Of a DNA stretch of 64,000 nucleotides, positions 8,585 to 16,824 are shown piece by piece. Position 1 is the first letter of the stretch. The number at the start of each line of letters is the position of its first letter. Origin of the DNA: Mucilaginibacter sp. PAMB04168. Lineage in GTDB: Bacteria > Bacteroidota > Bacteroidia > Sphingobacteriales > Sphingobacteriaceae. The stretch covers positions 2,294,001 through 2,358,000 of the forward strand of contig NZ_CP155079.2 of NCBI RefSeq assembly GCF_039634365.2. Reading direction: 5' to 3'. A model generated the notes under the pieces. The model did no database searches and was not told the origin of the DNA. It saw only the letters and a program-made list of their open reading frames with translations. The position numbers were made by a program, and so were the translations under genes.

Positions 8585-9262
8585 ATGCATAAGATACTGG
8601 TTCTTGAAGACGATTATAAAATGGGCAGTGAGTTACGCCAGTTTTTTACCAATCGAGACTTTAATTGCGATCAGGTATATGATGGCCATATGTTTTTTAA
8701 GCAAACCGAACTTACAACTTACGACATTTATATACTGGATGTTAATGTTCCGGGCCTTAACGGCTTTGATGTTTGTAAGAGAATAAGGCAGAACAATAAA
8801 TCGGTACCTATACTCATGCTAACCGCCTATAGTGCGGTAGAGGATAAAGTGAATGCCTTGCAAAACGGGGCAGATGATTACCTGGTCAAACCCTTCCACC
8901 TGGAAGAGTTACTGGCAAGGGTTAATGCACTTCTACGTCGCAGCCAAAACTCATCAACGGAAGAAAAGAAGGTTTACCAGATTGAAGATTTGCTTATCAA
9001 TTCATCCGAAATGAAGGTGAGCCGTGGTGGTAAAGAGATTGTACTCACTCCAAAAGAATATCGCTTGTTGGAGCTCCTGGCTTCCGCCGAAGGCAGGCCG
9101 GTATCCAAGCAAACCATCGCCACTAAGGTTTGGGATATTAATTTTGAAACTGGTACCAATACCATTGAAGTTTACGTGAACTATTTGCGTAATAAAATTG
9201 ATAAGGGGTTTGACAAAACACTTATCCACACCCGTACCGGATTTGGATACTATTTAAAATAG
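8585..9262 (+). CDS. OmpR/PhoB-family response regulator
   Basis: A 225-residue two-domain regulator. The receiver domain (about 1-115) has the acidic pair Glu8-Asp9-Asp10, the phosphoacceptor Asp52 in YILDVNVPG, the Thr in LTAYS and Lys in LVKPFH. The C-terminal winged helix (about 128-225) ends with VYVNYLRNKIDKGF and the FGYYLK strand. It pairs with the histidine kinase starting 4 bases after its stop. Similar in length and sequence to the regulator at 13308. The four 11-bp-spaced repeats after the kinase gene are its likely binding site. Confidence 0.93.
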   Translation: MHKILVLEDDYKMGSELRQFFTNRDFNCDQVYDGHMFFKQTELTTYDIYILDVNVPGLNGFDVCKRIRQNNKSVPILMLTAYSAVEDKVNALQNGADDYLVKPFHLEELLARVNALLRRSQNSSTEEKKVYQIEDLLINSSEMKVSRGGKEIVLTPKEYRLLELLASAEGRPVSKQTIATKVWDINFETGTNTIEVYVNYLRNKIDKGFDKTLIHTRTGFGYYLK

Positions 9263-9266
9263 GCCC

Positions 9267-10631
9267 ATGAATTTAAAGCAGCGATTTTCACTGATATTCA
9301 GTTGTTGGTTCTCACTGGTTTTAGCCACGGTTATGCTTATTGTATACTTCCTGTTTGCTGATTTTAGGAAGGAGGAGTTTGTTGATCGGATGGCCGAAAA
9401 GGCCGAAACTACTGCCCGGCTGTTGATTGATGTAAAAGAGATTACACCAAATACGCAAAAAACCTTCGACCAGAATAGTATCAACCGCTTATATAAAGAG
9501 AAAACGCAGGTTTTTGACGAAAAGAAGAAGCTTATTTACAGCAGTTCGGACAAAGGTGACGTACGCTGGACCGATGCCGAATTTGAACAATTAAAGCAGG
9601 AGGGCCGGGTATTTAAAAACAGCCAGGAGATAGAAGTGTTGGGTTTGCTTTACCAATCTCAACGAAAAGATTACTATGTTCTTATTTCGGCGAGCGATAC
9701 TTACGGTAACCGGAAACTGGTTTATTTGAAGTATTTATTGCTGGGCGCTTTTATTACAGGAACCACATTCGTTTGGGTGCTATCTTTCAGCATTAGCAAA
9801 AAAAGCCTTGAACCATTAGATGTCTTTAGAAGGCAAATACAGGAGATCGCAGATAATGAGCTAACCATAAGACTGCCCCAAGCTAAACGCGAGGATGAGA
9901 TCAATGCATTGGCTAACTCTTTTAACCAGATGATGGACAGGATCGACAATGCGTACAATCGGCAACGTGAATTTACCAGCCAGGCATCACATGAATTGAG
10001 GACTCCTGTTGCACGTATTGCCGCACAAGTCGAAAATATGTTGCACGTTCATGAATTAGAACCCGAAATACGGAATTATCTTGTTAGCGTGGCTGAGGAT
10101 GCATTTCATCTCTCCGAAATTATTACTTCACTCATCTCTTTTGCCGAAGTAAACAATCACCGGAACTCAGTTTCCTTTAATCCTGTACGGCTAGATGAAA
10201 TTATATTTAGCGCAGCGTCCGAAGTTTCAGCCCTCGATTCTGATTTTAAGTTAAAGTTCGAGATAGAAAACTATAGTGCTGATGAAACGGATATGGAAAT
10301 TAAAGCAGATGATAAACTGCTTAAAATAGTTATGCTCAATTTATTGAAGAACGCTTTTTTGTATTCTGATAACCAACTTGTGGAGTGCTGCATCAAACAG
10401 CATAATAAAAGTATCGATGTAGTAATAACGAACACCGGCCCGGTACCGCAGGTAAAAGATACCGCTATTTTGTTTAACACTTTTTACCGGGGGAGTAATA
10501 TCCGGACTAAATCGGGTACAGGTATTGGCTTGAGCATAGTAAAACGTGTTTTAGACTATCACCACGCGCCAATCTCTTATAACATCATCGATTCCAATAC
10601 CAATCAAGTTGTTGTAACATTCTTGTTATAA
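9267..10631 (+). CDS. Sensor histidine kinase, partner of the preceding regulator
   Basis: A 454-residue membrane kinase. Membrane helices at about residues 9-30 and 153-176 frame a sensor segment of about 120 residues outside the cytoplasm. A HAMP linker follows (about 176-232), then the dimerisation helix with His242 in SHELRTPVARI, and the ATPase lobe with the N box (LLKNAFLYSDN), a divergent G1 box (ITNTGPVP, lacking the usual D-x-G-x-G) and GTGIGLSIVKRV. Same length as the kinase at 14004, so the two systems look like paralogs. Confidence 0.93.
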   Translation: MNLKQRFSLIFSCWFSLVLATVMLIVYFLFADFRKEEFVDRMAEKAETTARLLIDVKEITPNTQKTFDQNSINRLYKEKTQVFDEKKKLIYSSSDKGDVRWTDAEFEQLKQEGRVFKNSQEIEVLGLLYQSQRKDYYVLISASDTYGNRKLVYLKYLLLGAFITGTTFVWVLSFSISKKSLEPLDVFRRQIQEIADNELTIRLPQAKREDEINALANSFNQMMDRIDNAYNRQREFTSQASHELRTPVARIAAQVENMLHVHELEPEIRNYLVSVAEDAFHLSEIITSLISFAEVNNHRNSVSFNPVRLDEIIFSAASEVSALDSDFKLKFEIENYSADETDMEIKADDKLLKIVMLNLLKNAFLYSDNQLVECCIKQHNKSIDVVITNTGPVPQVKDTAILFNTFYRGSNIRTKSGTGIGLSIVKRVLDYHHAPISYNIIDSNTNQVVVTFLL

Positions 10632-10632
10632 A

Positions 10633-10672
10633 TTCTAAGTTTATTCTAAGGTCTTTCTAAGCTGCTCCTAAG
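10633..10672 (+). promoter_or_regulatory. Four 11-bp-spaced TTCTAAG direct repeats (response-regulator site)
   Basis: TTCTAAG at 10633, 10644 and 10655 and TCCTAAG at 10666, each exactly 11 bases apart. One-turn tandem spacing is the known binding mode of OmpR/PhoB-type regulators. A near-consensus -7 element, CATATTTG, lies at 10683-10690, about one and a half turns after the last repeat, with no clear -33 element; this is what an activated promoter looks like. Downstream genes are the SMR pump and the dehydrogenase. Confidence 0.7.
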
Positions 10673-10765
10673 CAGTGCATACCATATTTGTATATGCCGC
10701 CAACGCTTTGATACTAGCCGGGCGGCTAAAAGCAACTATTGATTAAACTACAAAACTTAGAATTA

Positions 10766-11080
10766 ATGAAGTGGGCATACCTCTTTGCAGGCATTGTATT
10801 TGAAGTGTTGGGCACTATCTGCATGAAATATGCCGAGGGCTTTACCAAATTGATCCCTTCTATTCTAGTTTTTGTTTTTTACGGCATCAGCTTAGCCGCC
10901 CTTGTTTTTGTGCTCGAGAAAATGGAAGTAAGCATTGCTTATGGCATTTGGGCGTCGGCAGGTACAGCGCTTATTGCGGTTATAGGTATGTTGTTTTTCA
11001 AAGAAAGTGTATCGCTGGTTAAAATCTTATCGGTGTCCTTCATCATCTTGGGCATACTTGGGTTGGAACTTTTTGAATAG
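10766..11080 (+). CDS. Small multidrug resistance (SMR/EmrE-family) efflux protein
   Basis: A 104-residue protein with four membrane helices. The essential membrane glutamate of the family is Glu13 (AGIVFEVLGT), equivalent to Glu14 of EmrE, and the helix-3 block VSIAYGIWASAGTALIAVIGMLFF is conserved. SMR proteins are dimeric proton antiporters for cationic drugs, guanidinium or similar compounds; the sequence does not settle which. The frame extends back to 10739, but the ATG at 10766 gives the standard N-terminus. It follows the repeat array at 10633-10672 and precedes a dehydrogenase gene by 20 bases. Confidence 0.9.
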   Translation: MKWAYLFAGIVFEVLGTICMKYAEGFTKLIPSILVFVFYGISLAALVFVLEKMEVSIAYGIWASAGTALIAVIGMLFFKESVSLVKILSVSFIILGILGLELFE

Positions 11081-11100
11081 CCTCAAATAAATTTAAACAT

Positions 11101-12261
11101 ATGGAAGTATTTTTAACAGGAGCTACCGGATTGGTGGGCGGCGAGGTATTGGTAAATCTTTCGAAACGAACTGAAATTGAAAAGATTTACTGCCTCATTC
11201 GCGCTGTATCCCTTGATAGCGCCAAAGACAGGCTAAATAAGATATTTAGTCTACACGGAGATGAATTTGATCAGCGGAAAGTGATACCTGTACTGGGCGA
11301 TCTGTTTGATGAAAAGCTAACGGCTCAACTCATTTGCGACGAGCAGCTTGCGGGTATTACCACTATCATACACTCAGCGGCAAATACCTCTTTTGCCAAG
11401 GTAAAAGATGATTTGGTAGAAAAAGCAAACATTGGTGGCCTTACCAAAATCTTATTATGGGCTAAGCGGCTGCAAAGCCTTGATACCTTCATGTATGTAG
11501 GCACAGCTACCATTTGCGGCCGGGATGTAAAGCACCGCCTGGTTACCGAAGAAGAAACCCCGAACTTGAAGGCCAATCATCTCGTAAAGTATACTTACAC
11601 CAAGATGCAGGGCGAATTATTACTGAAACAGCACTTGCCCGAAAATAAGATCTTAGTCGTGCGCCCGTCCATTATCATGGGAGACAGTCGTAACGTAGAA
11701 CCACGATCACCGGTGATATTATGGGCGCTGGCTACGATGAACAAGCTGCGCCTGGTGCCTGCCGAACAATACTCCTCACTAGACATGGTACCGGTTGATT
11801 TTGTGGCTAATGTAATGACGCAGCTACTGTTTGTAAAGCGTAGTTACAATGTTTATCATATCTCTGCCGGTAACGATGCCTGCACATCAGCTTTGCAAAT
11901 AGCCAACGTTTTCGACAACTATTTTGACGATATGCTGCCTCACCGGTTTATAGGGAAGGGCATGCTAAATTCCCTGAAATTATGGGCGAAAGGCAAGTTG
12001 CCCGTAGGGCACGAGTTATACCAGCATTACGAATACCTGGAACACCTGCAATACGAATTTGAGGATTTGAGTAACCTGCGTATCCTGTTTGCCGGTTTAG
12101 ATCCATACATTGAGTTTGCCGAATTAGGTCAGCGCTTTGACAATTCACGAATTGTCAAAGACTTAGGAATCACGCCGTCTCAGCCAGGCCATGTGTATAT
12201 TCACAACTGTTTACACTATATCGAAAGGATAAACTTGCTTGAAGGCGCTATTGATCCGTGA
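11101..12261 (+). CDS. SDR-type NAD(P)-dependent acyl/thioester-reductase-like protein
   Basis: A 386-residue extended short-chain dehydrogenase of the NAD_binding_4 (male-sterility/thioester reductase) type. The nucleotide loop is FLTGATGLVGGEVL at the N-terminus, IHSAANTSF marks the end of beta-4, the catalytic YxxxK is YTYTK near residue 166, and VRPSIIMGDSR follows. Relatives reduce acyl thioesters to aldehydes or alcohols, but stand-alone bacterial members are mostly uncharacterised. It lies 20 bases after the SMR gene in a probable two-gene operon, which hints that it makes or modifies something the pump or envelope stress response deals with. Confidence 0.75.
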   Translation: MEVFLTGATGLVGGEVLVNLSKRTEIEKIYCLIRAVSLDSAKDRLNKIFSLHGDEFDQRKVIPVLGDLFDEKLTAQLICDEQLAGITTIIHSAANTSFAKVKDDLVEKANIGGLTKILLWAKRLQSLDTFMYVGTATICGRDVKHRLVTEEETPNLKANHLVKYTYTKMQGELLLKQHLPENKILVVRPSIIMGDSRNVEPRSPVILWALATMNKLRLVPAEQYSSLDMVPVDFVANVMTQLLFVKRSYNVYHISAGNDACTSALQIANVFDNYFDDMLPHRFIGKGMLNSLKLWAKGKLPVGHELYQHYEYLEHLQYEFEDLSNLRILFAGLDPYIEFAELGQRFDNSRIVKDLGITPSQPGHVYIHNCLHYIERINLLEGAIDP

Positions 12262-12277
12262 TAGTGTTATAAAAGAT

Positions 12278-12316
12278 AACCACTTTAACTATCTAAAAAC
12301 TAAGTGGTTGTTTTTT
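12278..12316 (+). terminator. Rho-independent terminator after the SMR/dehydrogenase operon
   Basis: AACCACTT (12278-12285) pairs with AAGTGGTT (12302-12309), a perfect 8-bp stem, followed by a T-rich run. It begins 16 bases after the stop codon. Confidence 0.75.
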
Positions 12317-12328
12317 ATTTAAGTGAGG

Positions 12329-12361
12329 AAAGGCTGCGCAGCAATGTGCAGCTTTTTTTTT
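12329..12361 (+). terminator. Second hairpin with T tract
   Basis: A 9-bp stem (AAAGGCTGC with GCAGCTTTT, one G-T pair) with a 10-base loop runs into nine T residues. It looks like a backup terminator, or the terminator of a transcript whose gene has decayed. Confidence 0.55.
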
Positions 12362-12607
12362 AAGAACGAATGGCCGATACCTGTTGTCTGTACAAGCGCA
12401 AATAACCAGAACAGAACGAACTATAGGTAAAGTGGCTTTTGTTGAATATATTATCCAATCACCGAACTTTTTCTTGTCGGTTAGGCGCACCTGCTCGCCA
12501 AATGAATCTTGCTGGTTCGGAATCTAAAATGCTCTTCAGCTGTCCCTTTGAAGATGTGTTTCGAAAGAAATTACTTTTTTTATGCATGAACAACGCACCG
12601 TAGCTTG

Positions 12608-12840
12608 TTACAAAACCTCAATGAACTCCGTAGCTGCATAGTGGACAGAATTATAGGCCTTACCATTGTAGCCTCCGTTCACTTTATCGTTGTAAGCCTC
12701 CTAAACGAAATGTGAAACAGTGGCCATTAAATTAAATGTTCCTTTTCTTGTTTGCATGTCAATCTCGACATCAAATTTCCAGCCTCGCTGATTATATACG
12801 CTGAGGATTGCTTTTGAAGGTCGATGTGCTGATGCTCAAG
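12608..12840 (-). pseudogene. Decayed protein-coding gene, interrupted by an in-frame TAG
   Basis: Reading the minus strand from about 12838 down to the TAA at 12610-12608 gives one coherent frame of about 75 codons broken once, by TAG near 12704. It contains SVYNQRGWKFDVEID, MQTRKGTFNLMATVSHFV, then after the stop EAYNDKVNGGYNGKAYNSV and HYAATEFIEVL. The composition and even charge pattern are those of a real soluble protein, and the stop is the only interruption. I do not recognise the family. No start codon or promoter is evident, so the N-terminus has probably been lost as well. Confidence 0.5.
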
Positions 12841-12856
12841 TGCAGACTAACTAATT

Positions 12857-13126
12857 AGAGACAACATTGCGAATCCTTTGACGATAATTACTTATCCCAT
12901 AAGGTCGGCATCAATCAAACAAAATTAAAAGATTGATTTAAAGTTGTTTTAGAGATACTGTATTCGGCTACCTTCAAAATATAAGATGCATAATGCAAAA
13001 AGGTGTCTGTTAGACACAAAACCCACACTTCAGGAAATAACAAGGCTTTCCGGATATTTAAGTCTTCCCAATTTTAGCATAGCCTTTAAAAGAATTTTAG
13101 GGTATTCTCCAATAAAATTAAGATGA
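12857..13126 (+). pseudogene. AraC-family regulator remnant with several frameshifts
   Basis: The DNA-binding domain of an AraC/XylS regulator can be followed through changing frames: RDNIANPLTI (from 12857), then HKVGINQTKLKD followed by a stop, then FRDTVFGYLQNIR, then MHNAKRCLLDTKPTLQEI and TRLSGYLSLPNFSIAFKR, ending GYSPIKLR and TGA at 13124-13126. Together these spell both helix-turn-helix motifs of the family in the right order. At least two frameshifts and one nonsense codon make it non-functional. The ligand-binding N-terminal part is missing. Confidence 0.8.
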
Positions 13127-13307
13127 TGACATGACATTTAACTCAAAGTTTTCGATAATCGCATCAAGTGGTCTTAGGTGTGCTAAACCATACACGCACA
13201 CACGCAATATAAAATGTTTAAAATTAAGACTACAAATTTTTGTCGGCTCGTCGTTTCCTATTATTCATAGCCAAGGTATATATTACCTTTGTTAAAATTC
13301 AATCCAA

Positions 13308-13988
13308 ATGGCGCAAATACTTTTAGTGGAAGATGAGGATAAAGTGGCCTCATTTATCAAAAAGGGGCTTAACGAGCACCATTACCAGGTTGATGTAGCT
13401 ACGGATGGCATTGACGGGTTAACCCGTGTGCTGCAAAACAGATACGACCTCTTAATTTTAGATGTCATGTTGCCTATCATTAATGGAATTGATCTGTGCC
13501 GGCAGATTCGCCAAAAGCAGCCACAATTACCTATCCTCATGCTTAGCGCGCTGGGCACCATTGATGATAAGGTGAACGGCTTACATGCCGGTGCCGATGA
13601 TTACCTGCTTAAACCTTTTCACTTCAACGAATTATTAGCACGCATTGAAGCTCTACTTCGTCGTGGCAATATTGCTGACGAAATCAACCATGTACTTACT
13701 TTCAGCGACCTAAAACTAAATACCTGGGATAAAACCGCTGAGCGTGCAGGCACTAAAATAACGCTGACAGCAAAAGAATACATCCTCCTGGAGCTTTTCC
13801 TCAGAAATCCGAACAAACTACTTTCGCGTGAGTACATTACCGAAAAGGTGTGGGACATAAATTTCGATACTGGCACCAACATGGTCGATGTATATGTAAA
13901 CTACTTGCGCAATAAAGTCCAAAAAAACTTTAGTACCAAACTCATTCATACCGTCATTGGCATGGGATATATTTTAAAAGAACAATAG
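13308..13988 (+). CDS. OmpR/PhoB-family response regulator of the metal-efflux operon
   Basis: A 226-residue regulator. The receiver domain has Glu8-Asp9, phosphoacceptor Asp52 in LILDVMLPI, the conserved Ser in MLSALG and Lys in LLKPFHF. The winged-helix effector ends VYVNYLRNKVQKNF and GMGYILKEQ. It resembles the CusR/CopR-like regulators that control metal RND pumps, and its position 15 bases before a kinase gene and upstream of a CzcCBA-type operon supports that role. Its probable binding site is the TCTAAT repeat array at 15389-15427. Confidence 0.93.
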   Translation: MAQILLVEDEDKVASFIKKGLNEHHYQVDVATDGIDGLTRVLQNRYDLLILDVMLPIINGIDLCRQIRQKQPQLPILMLSALGTIDDKVNGLHAGADDYLLKPFHFNELLARIEALLRRGNIADEINHVLTFSDLKLNTWDKTAERAGTKITLTAKEYILLELFLRNPNKLLSREYITEKVWDINFDTGTNMVDVYVNYLRNKVQKNFSTKLIHTVIGMGYILKEQ

Positions 13989-14003
13989 TAGCCAGCTAAT
14001 CAT

Positions 14004-15368
14004 ATGAAGATAAAGACCAGGCTTTCGTTATACTTCACCCTCATTAGCTGCGGTGCCTTATTATTTGTCCTGTTGGGTGTATATATAGCCTTTTATACTT
14101 TTTCTAAGGATGACTTTACCAACCGACTGTCTGACAGGATTAAGGTAGCTTCGAAGCTTTACCTCGAAGCCGACGAGATCAGTAAGGATTCCTTGGTGCA
14201 GGTCCAGCAACAGTATTTGGAAAAACTCCCTGATGAGGTGATCCGTGTTTATGACGAATCGAACCGCTCGGCCTTTAACGCCACCAATGGCATTTACTGG
14301 AAAGATGACATTATTAAGCAGGTACGTAAAGAAGGACAGATTGAGTATGAGGAAGGCAAAAGGCAGGTGCTGGGTAAATACTATAAAGATAACCAAGGCA
14401 ATTTTGTGATCATGGCCTCAGCTATCGACCGCAATTTTAGCAACCGCACAATTAGGCTTGGTAAGATTGCCGCTGTTTTCTTTGTCATATTCAGTACTGC
14501 CCTGTTTTTTGCCGGGCAGTGGCTTGCAAAAAACACGTTACAGCCAATCCAAAAAGTTGTTGGTCAAATGCGGCAGGTCCAGTCCAGTAACCTTCATTTA
14601 CGCATCCAAAGCAATAAAAACAAGGATGAGATAGCCGAACTCATCAGTAATTTTAACAGCTTGCTCGAACGGCTTCAAAACGCCTTCGAGTTGCAGCAAA
14701 GCTTCGTCTCTAATGCCTCGCACGAACTGCGTACTCCCTTAACCAGTATACTGGGAGAGGTTGATGTAGCCCTAGACAAACAGCGAACTGTTGAGGAGTA
14801 CGAGCGTGTATTACGATCAGTGTCAACCGATGCCATGCACCTGCAGGATACTATCACAAGTTTAATGGAACTGGCTCAGGTTGATTTCAATTACACTCAA
14901 GCTCTTCTATCACCATTAAGGATAGATGAACTGCTATGGGAATTGCAAGAACATTGGTTGATAAAAAAAGGACAAGGGCTGGTCAATGTAAGTTTTAGCA
15001 ATTTCCCTGAAGATGAGAATGAACTTATTATCCAGGGAAACAAGCCGCTGCTTCATATTGCATTTAATAATATTATTGACAATGCCTTTAAATATTCGGC
15101 CGGGGCACCTGTAGGTATTCGATTTGATTCAAGCCACAATCATGTCCGTATCACCGTCACTGATACTGGTCCGGGTATCAAACCTAGCGATTCAGAGCTG
15201 ATATTCAAGTCATTTTACAGGGCTGATCATACAAGTGAGGTTCCGGGTACCGGCGTAGGCTTGTATATTGCAAGCAAGATCATCCAGTTATGCAACGGCA
15301 CCATTCAGGTAGTATCTGACGGCGTTTTGGGCAGTTCTTTTGTAATTGGTTTTGCAAAGACCGTTTAG
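14004..15368 (+). CDS. Sensor histidine kinase of the metal-efflux operon
   Basis: A 454-residue membrane kinase. Helices at about residues 10-32 and 153-172 enclose a sensor segment of about 120 residues in the periplasm. HAMP follows, then the phosphoacceptor His240 in SNASHELRTPLTSI, the N box IAFNNIIDNAFKYS, the G1 box VTDTGPGI and the G2 loop GTGVGLYIASKI. The pairing with the regulator and czc-like genes suggests it senses a periplasmic metal ion, but no obvious Cys/His cluster is visible in the sensor segment, so the signal is an inference. Confidence 0.92.
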   Translation: MKIKTRLSLYFTLISCGALLFVLLGVYIAFYTFSKDDFTNRLSDRIKVASKLYLEADEISKDSLVQVQQQYLEKLPDEVIRVYDESNRSAFNATNGIYWKDDIIKQVRKEGQIEYEEGKRQVLGKYYKDNQGNFVIMASAIDRNFSNRTIRLGKIAAVFFVIFSTALFFAGQWLAKNTLQPIQKVVGQMRQVQSSNLHLRIQSNKNKDEIAELISNFNSLLERLQNAFELQQSFVSNASHELRTPLTSILGEVDVALDKQRTVEEYERVLRSVSTDAMHLQDTITSLMELAQVDFNYTQALLSPLRIDELLWELQEHWLIKKGQGLVNVSFSNFPEDENELIIQGNKPLLHIAFNNIIDNAFKYSAGAPVGIRFDSSHNHVRITVTDTGPGIKPSDSELIFKSFYRADHTSEVPGTGVGLYIASKIIQLCNGTIQVVSDGVLGSSFVIGFAKTV

Positions 15369-15388
15369 TTGCCCTAATCGATTTGAAA

Positions 15389-15445
15389 TCTAATCCCGTT
15401 CTAATGCAGGTTTAATGCAGGTCTAATTTTGGGGTAATAGCTTTG
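15389..15445 (+). promoter_or_regulatory. Four 11-bp-spaced TCTAAT repeats and -7 element before the efflux operon
   Basis: TCTAAT at 15389, 15400 and 15422 and TTTAAT at 15411 are spaced exactly 11 bases. A perfect -7 element TAGCTTTG lies at 15438-15445, and there is no TTG at the expected -33 position, which the last repeat overlaps instead. This is the layout of a promoter activated by an OmpR-type regulator. The start codon of the outer membrane factor is 23 bases further on. Confidence 0.75.
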
Positions 15446-15468
15446 AACTATCAAAAGTTTAAAGCAAA

Positions 15469-16743
15469 ATGAACCATATACAACGGAGTTTTCAACTCCT
15501 TATACCATTGTTATTTACCGTATTGGGTACCGGTGCCTTTGCCCAAACCGATAGCCTCCACCTGAGCTTTCAAGATGCCGAAAAGCTGTTTCTTCAAAAT
15601 AACCTAAACCTGCTTGCTCAAAAATATAATGTAAACGCTACACAGGCCTTAGTGCAACAAGCAGGTCTGTGGGACAATCCCGTTTTAGCAACCGATCAAA
15701 ACATAACCGATAACAGCCATAGATTTTTTGACCACAACGGCAACAACGGACAGGTTTTTGTACAGTTAAGCCAGCTGATACAAACAGCAGGTAAGCGTGG
15801 CAAACAGATTAGGGTAGCCGAAGATGGCGCCAAAATACAGCAAGCTGCCTTTGATGATTTGTTGCGCAACCTGCGTTACAACCTGCAGTTAGATTTTGCG
15901 CAGGCCGCCAACTTAATTGCGCAACGCCAGGTTTATATAACAGAAATAAAATCGGCCACAAGCTTGGTTAACGCTACCGATAAGGCCTATCAAGCAGGAA
16001 ATACCTCTTTAAAAGATTTGGTACGGTTAAAAGCCTTACTGTTTAATTTACAGAATGAGCTGGTAGAGAGCGAGCGCCAGTTGAACGACCTGCAAGCCGA
16101 ACTGAAAACCATCCTTGCTGTTAAGGAAACACAGTTTATTGTTCCTCAGATAAATGCGGCACCTACTCCAGCCGTGTTAGACGCAACAGTATTAGCCGAA
16201 CAAGCTAAAAATACCCGCGCCGACTATTTAGTAAACCAGTACACCCTTGCTCAAAACAACGATAATCTTGCCCTGCAAAAAGCACTGGCCAAACCTGATA
16301 TTACAATGGGTGCCAGCTACGACCAAAACAGCAGTTATGTACGGCATGTATTTGGCCTGCAACTAAGTGTTCCGCTACCGTTATTTAACCGCAATCAGGG
16401 CAACATCAAATCTGCGCGTTTAACGGCACAAAGCCAGGAGTTTGTGCTGAAGAATAACGAACTGCAGGTTAAAAATGACGTTTATAATGCGGTACAGCAA
16501 TACCGTCTTAGTCAGCAACTTTTGAGCAAGAACCAAACCGATTTTTACGAGCGGTACGATCAGATTTATAACGCCATGCTAAAAAGCTTTCAGCAGAGGC
16601 AAATCAGTTTACCCGAATTTGTTGATTTCTTCGACTCTTATAAAGAGACTAAGATCAAGATATTACAGCTTCAACTCAACCTGCAAAAATCCATCGCCGA
16701 TCTCAATTACGCAGTAGGTATAAACGTCATTGCCGTTCCTTAA
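15469..16743 (+). CDS. Outer membrane efflux protein, TolC/CzcC family
   Basis: A 424-residue protein with a signal peptide (ending about residue 25, GTGAFAQ) and two outer-membrane-efflux repeats, each a long helical hairpin (about 35-215 and 230-420). The motif VPLPLFNRNQGNIKSA is characteristic of the CzcC/CusC branch. It forms the trimeric channel that carries metal ions across the outer membrane with the adaptor and RND pump encoded next. First gene of the operon, directly behind the repeat-array promoter. Confidence 0.88.
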   Translation: MNHIQRSFQLLIPLLFTVLGTGAFAQTDSLHLSFQDAEKLFLQNNLNLLAQKYNVNATQALVQQAGLWDNPVLATDQNITDNSHRFFDHNGNNGQVFVQLSQLIQTAGKRGKQIRVAEDGAKIQQAAFDDLLRNLRYNLQLDFAQAANLIAQRQVYITEIKSATSLVNATDKAYQAGNTSLKDLVRLKALLFNLQNELVESERQLNDLQAELKTILAVKETQFIVPQINAAPTPAVLDATVLAEQAKNTRADYLVNQYTLAQNNDNLALQKALAKPDITMGASYDQNSSYVRHVFGLQLSVPLPLFNRNQGNIKSARLTAQSQEFVLKNNELQVKNDVYNAVQQYRLSQQLLSKNQTDFYERYDQIYNAMLKSFQQRQISLPEFVDFFDSYKETKIKILQLQLNLQKSIADLNYAVGINVIAVP

Positions 16744-16824
16744 ATCAGCACACCCATTTCCAGTCCGTGTAATAAAAATTAAATAATAGTGTGTTTCCAC
16801 ACCAACATTGCAATTCTGTATAAA

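Larger units (their letters stand above)
12262..13307. other. Gene graveyard between the two efflux regions
   Basis: About 1 kb without an intact gene. It holds two terminator hairpins (12278-12361), the stop-interrupted minus-strand gene (12608-12840) and the AraC remnant (12857-13126). The 12362-12600 part has short protein-like runs on the minus strand (for example LDSEPARFIWRAGAPNRQEK) in shifting frames, so the decay probably extends there. A candidate -7 element TACCTTTG lies at 13284-13291 just before the next gene. Confidence 0.6.

Noticed and set aside
12293..12490. Minus-strand frame of 65 codons
   Set aside because: It runs through both terminator hairpins and its end encodes the poly-T tract as Lys; not a gene.
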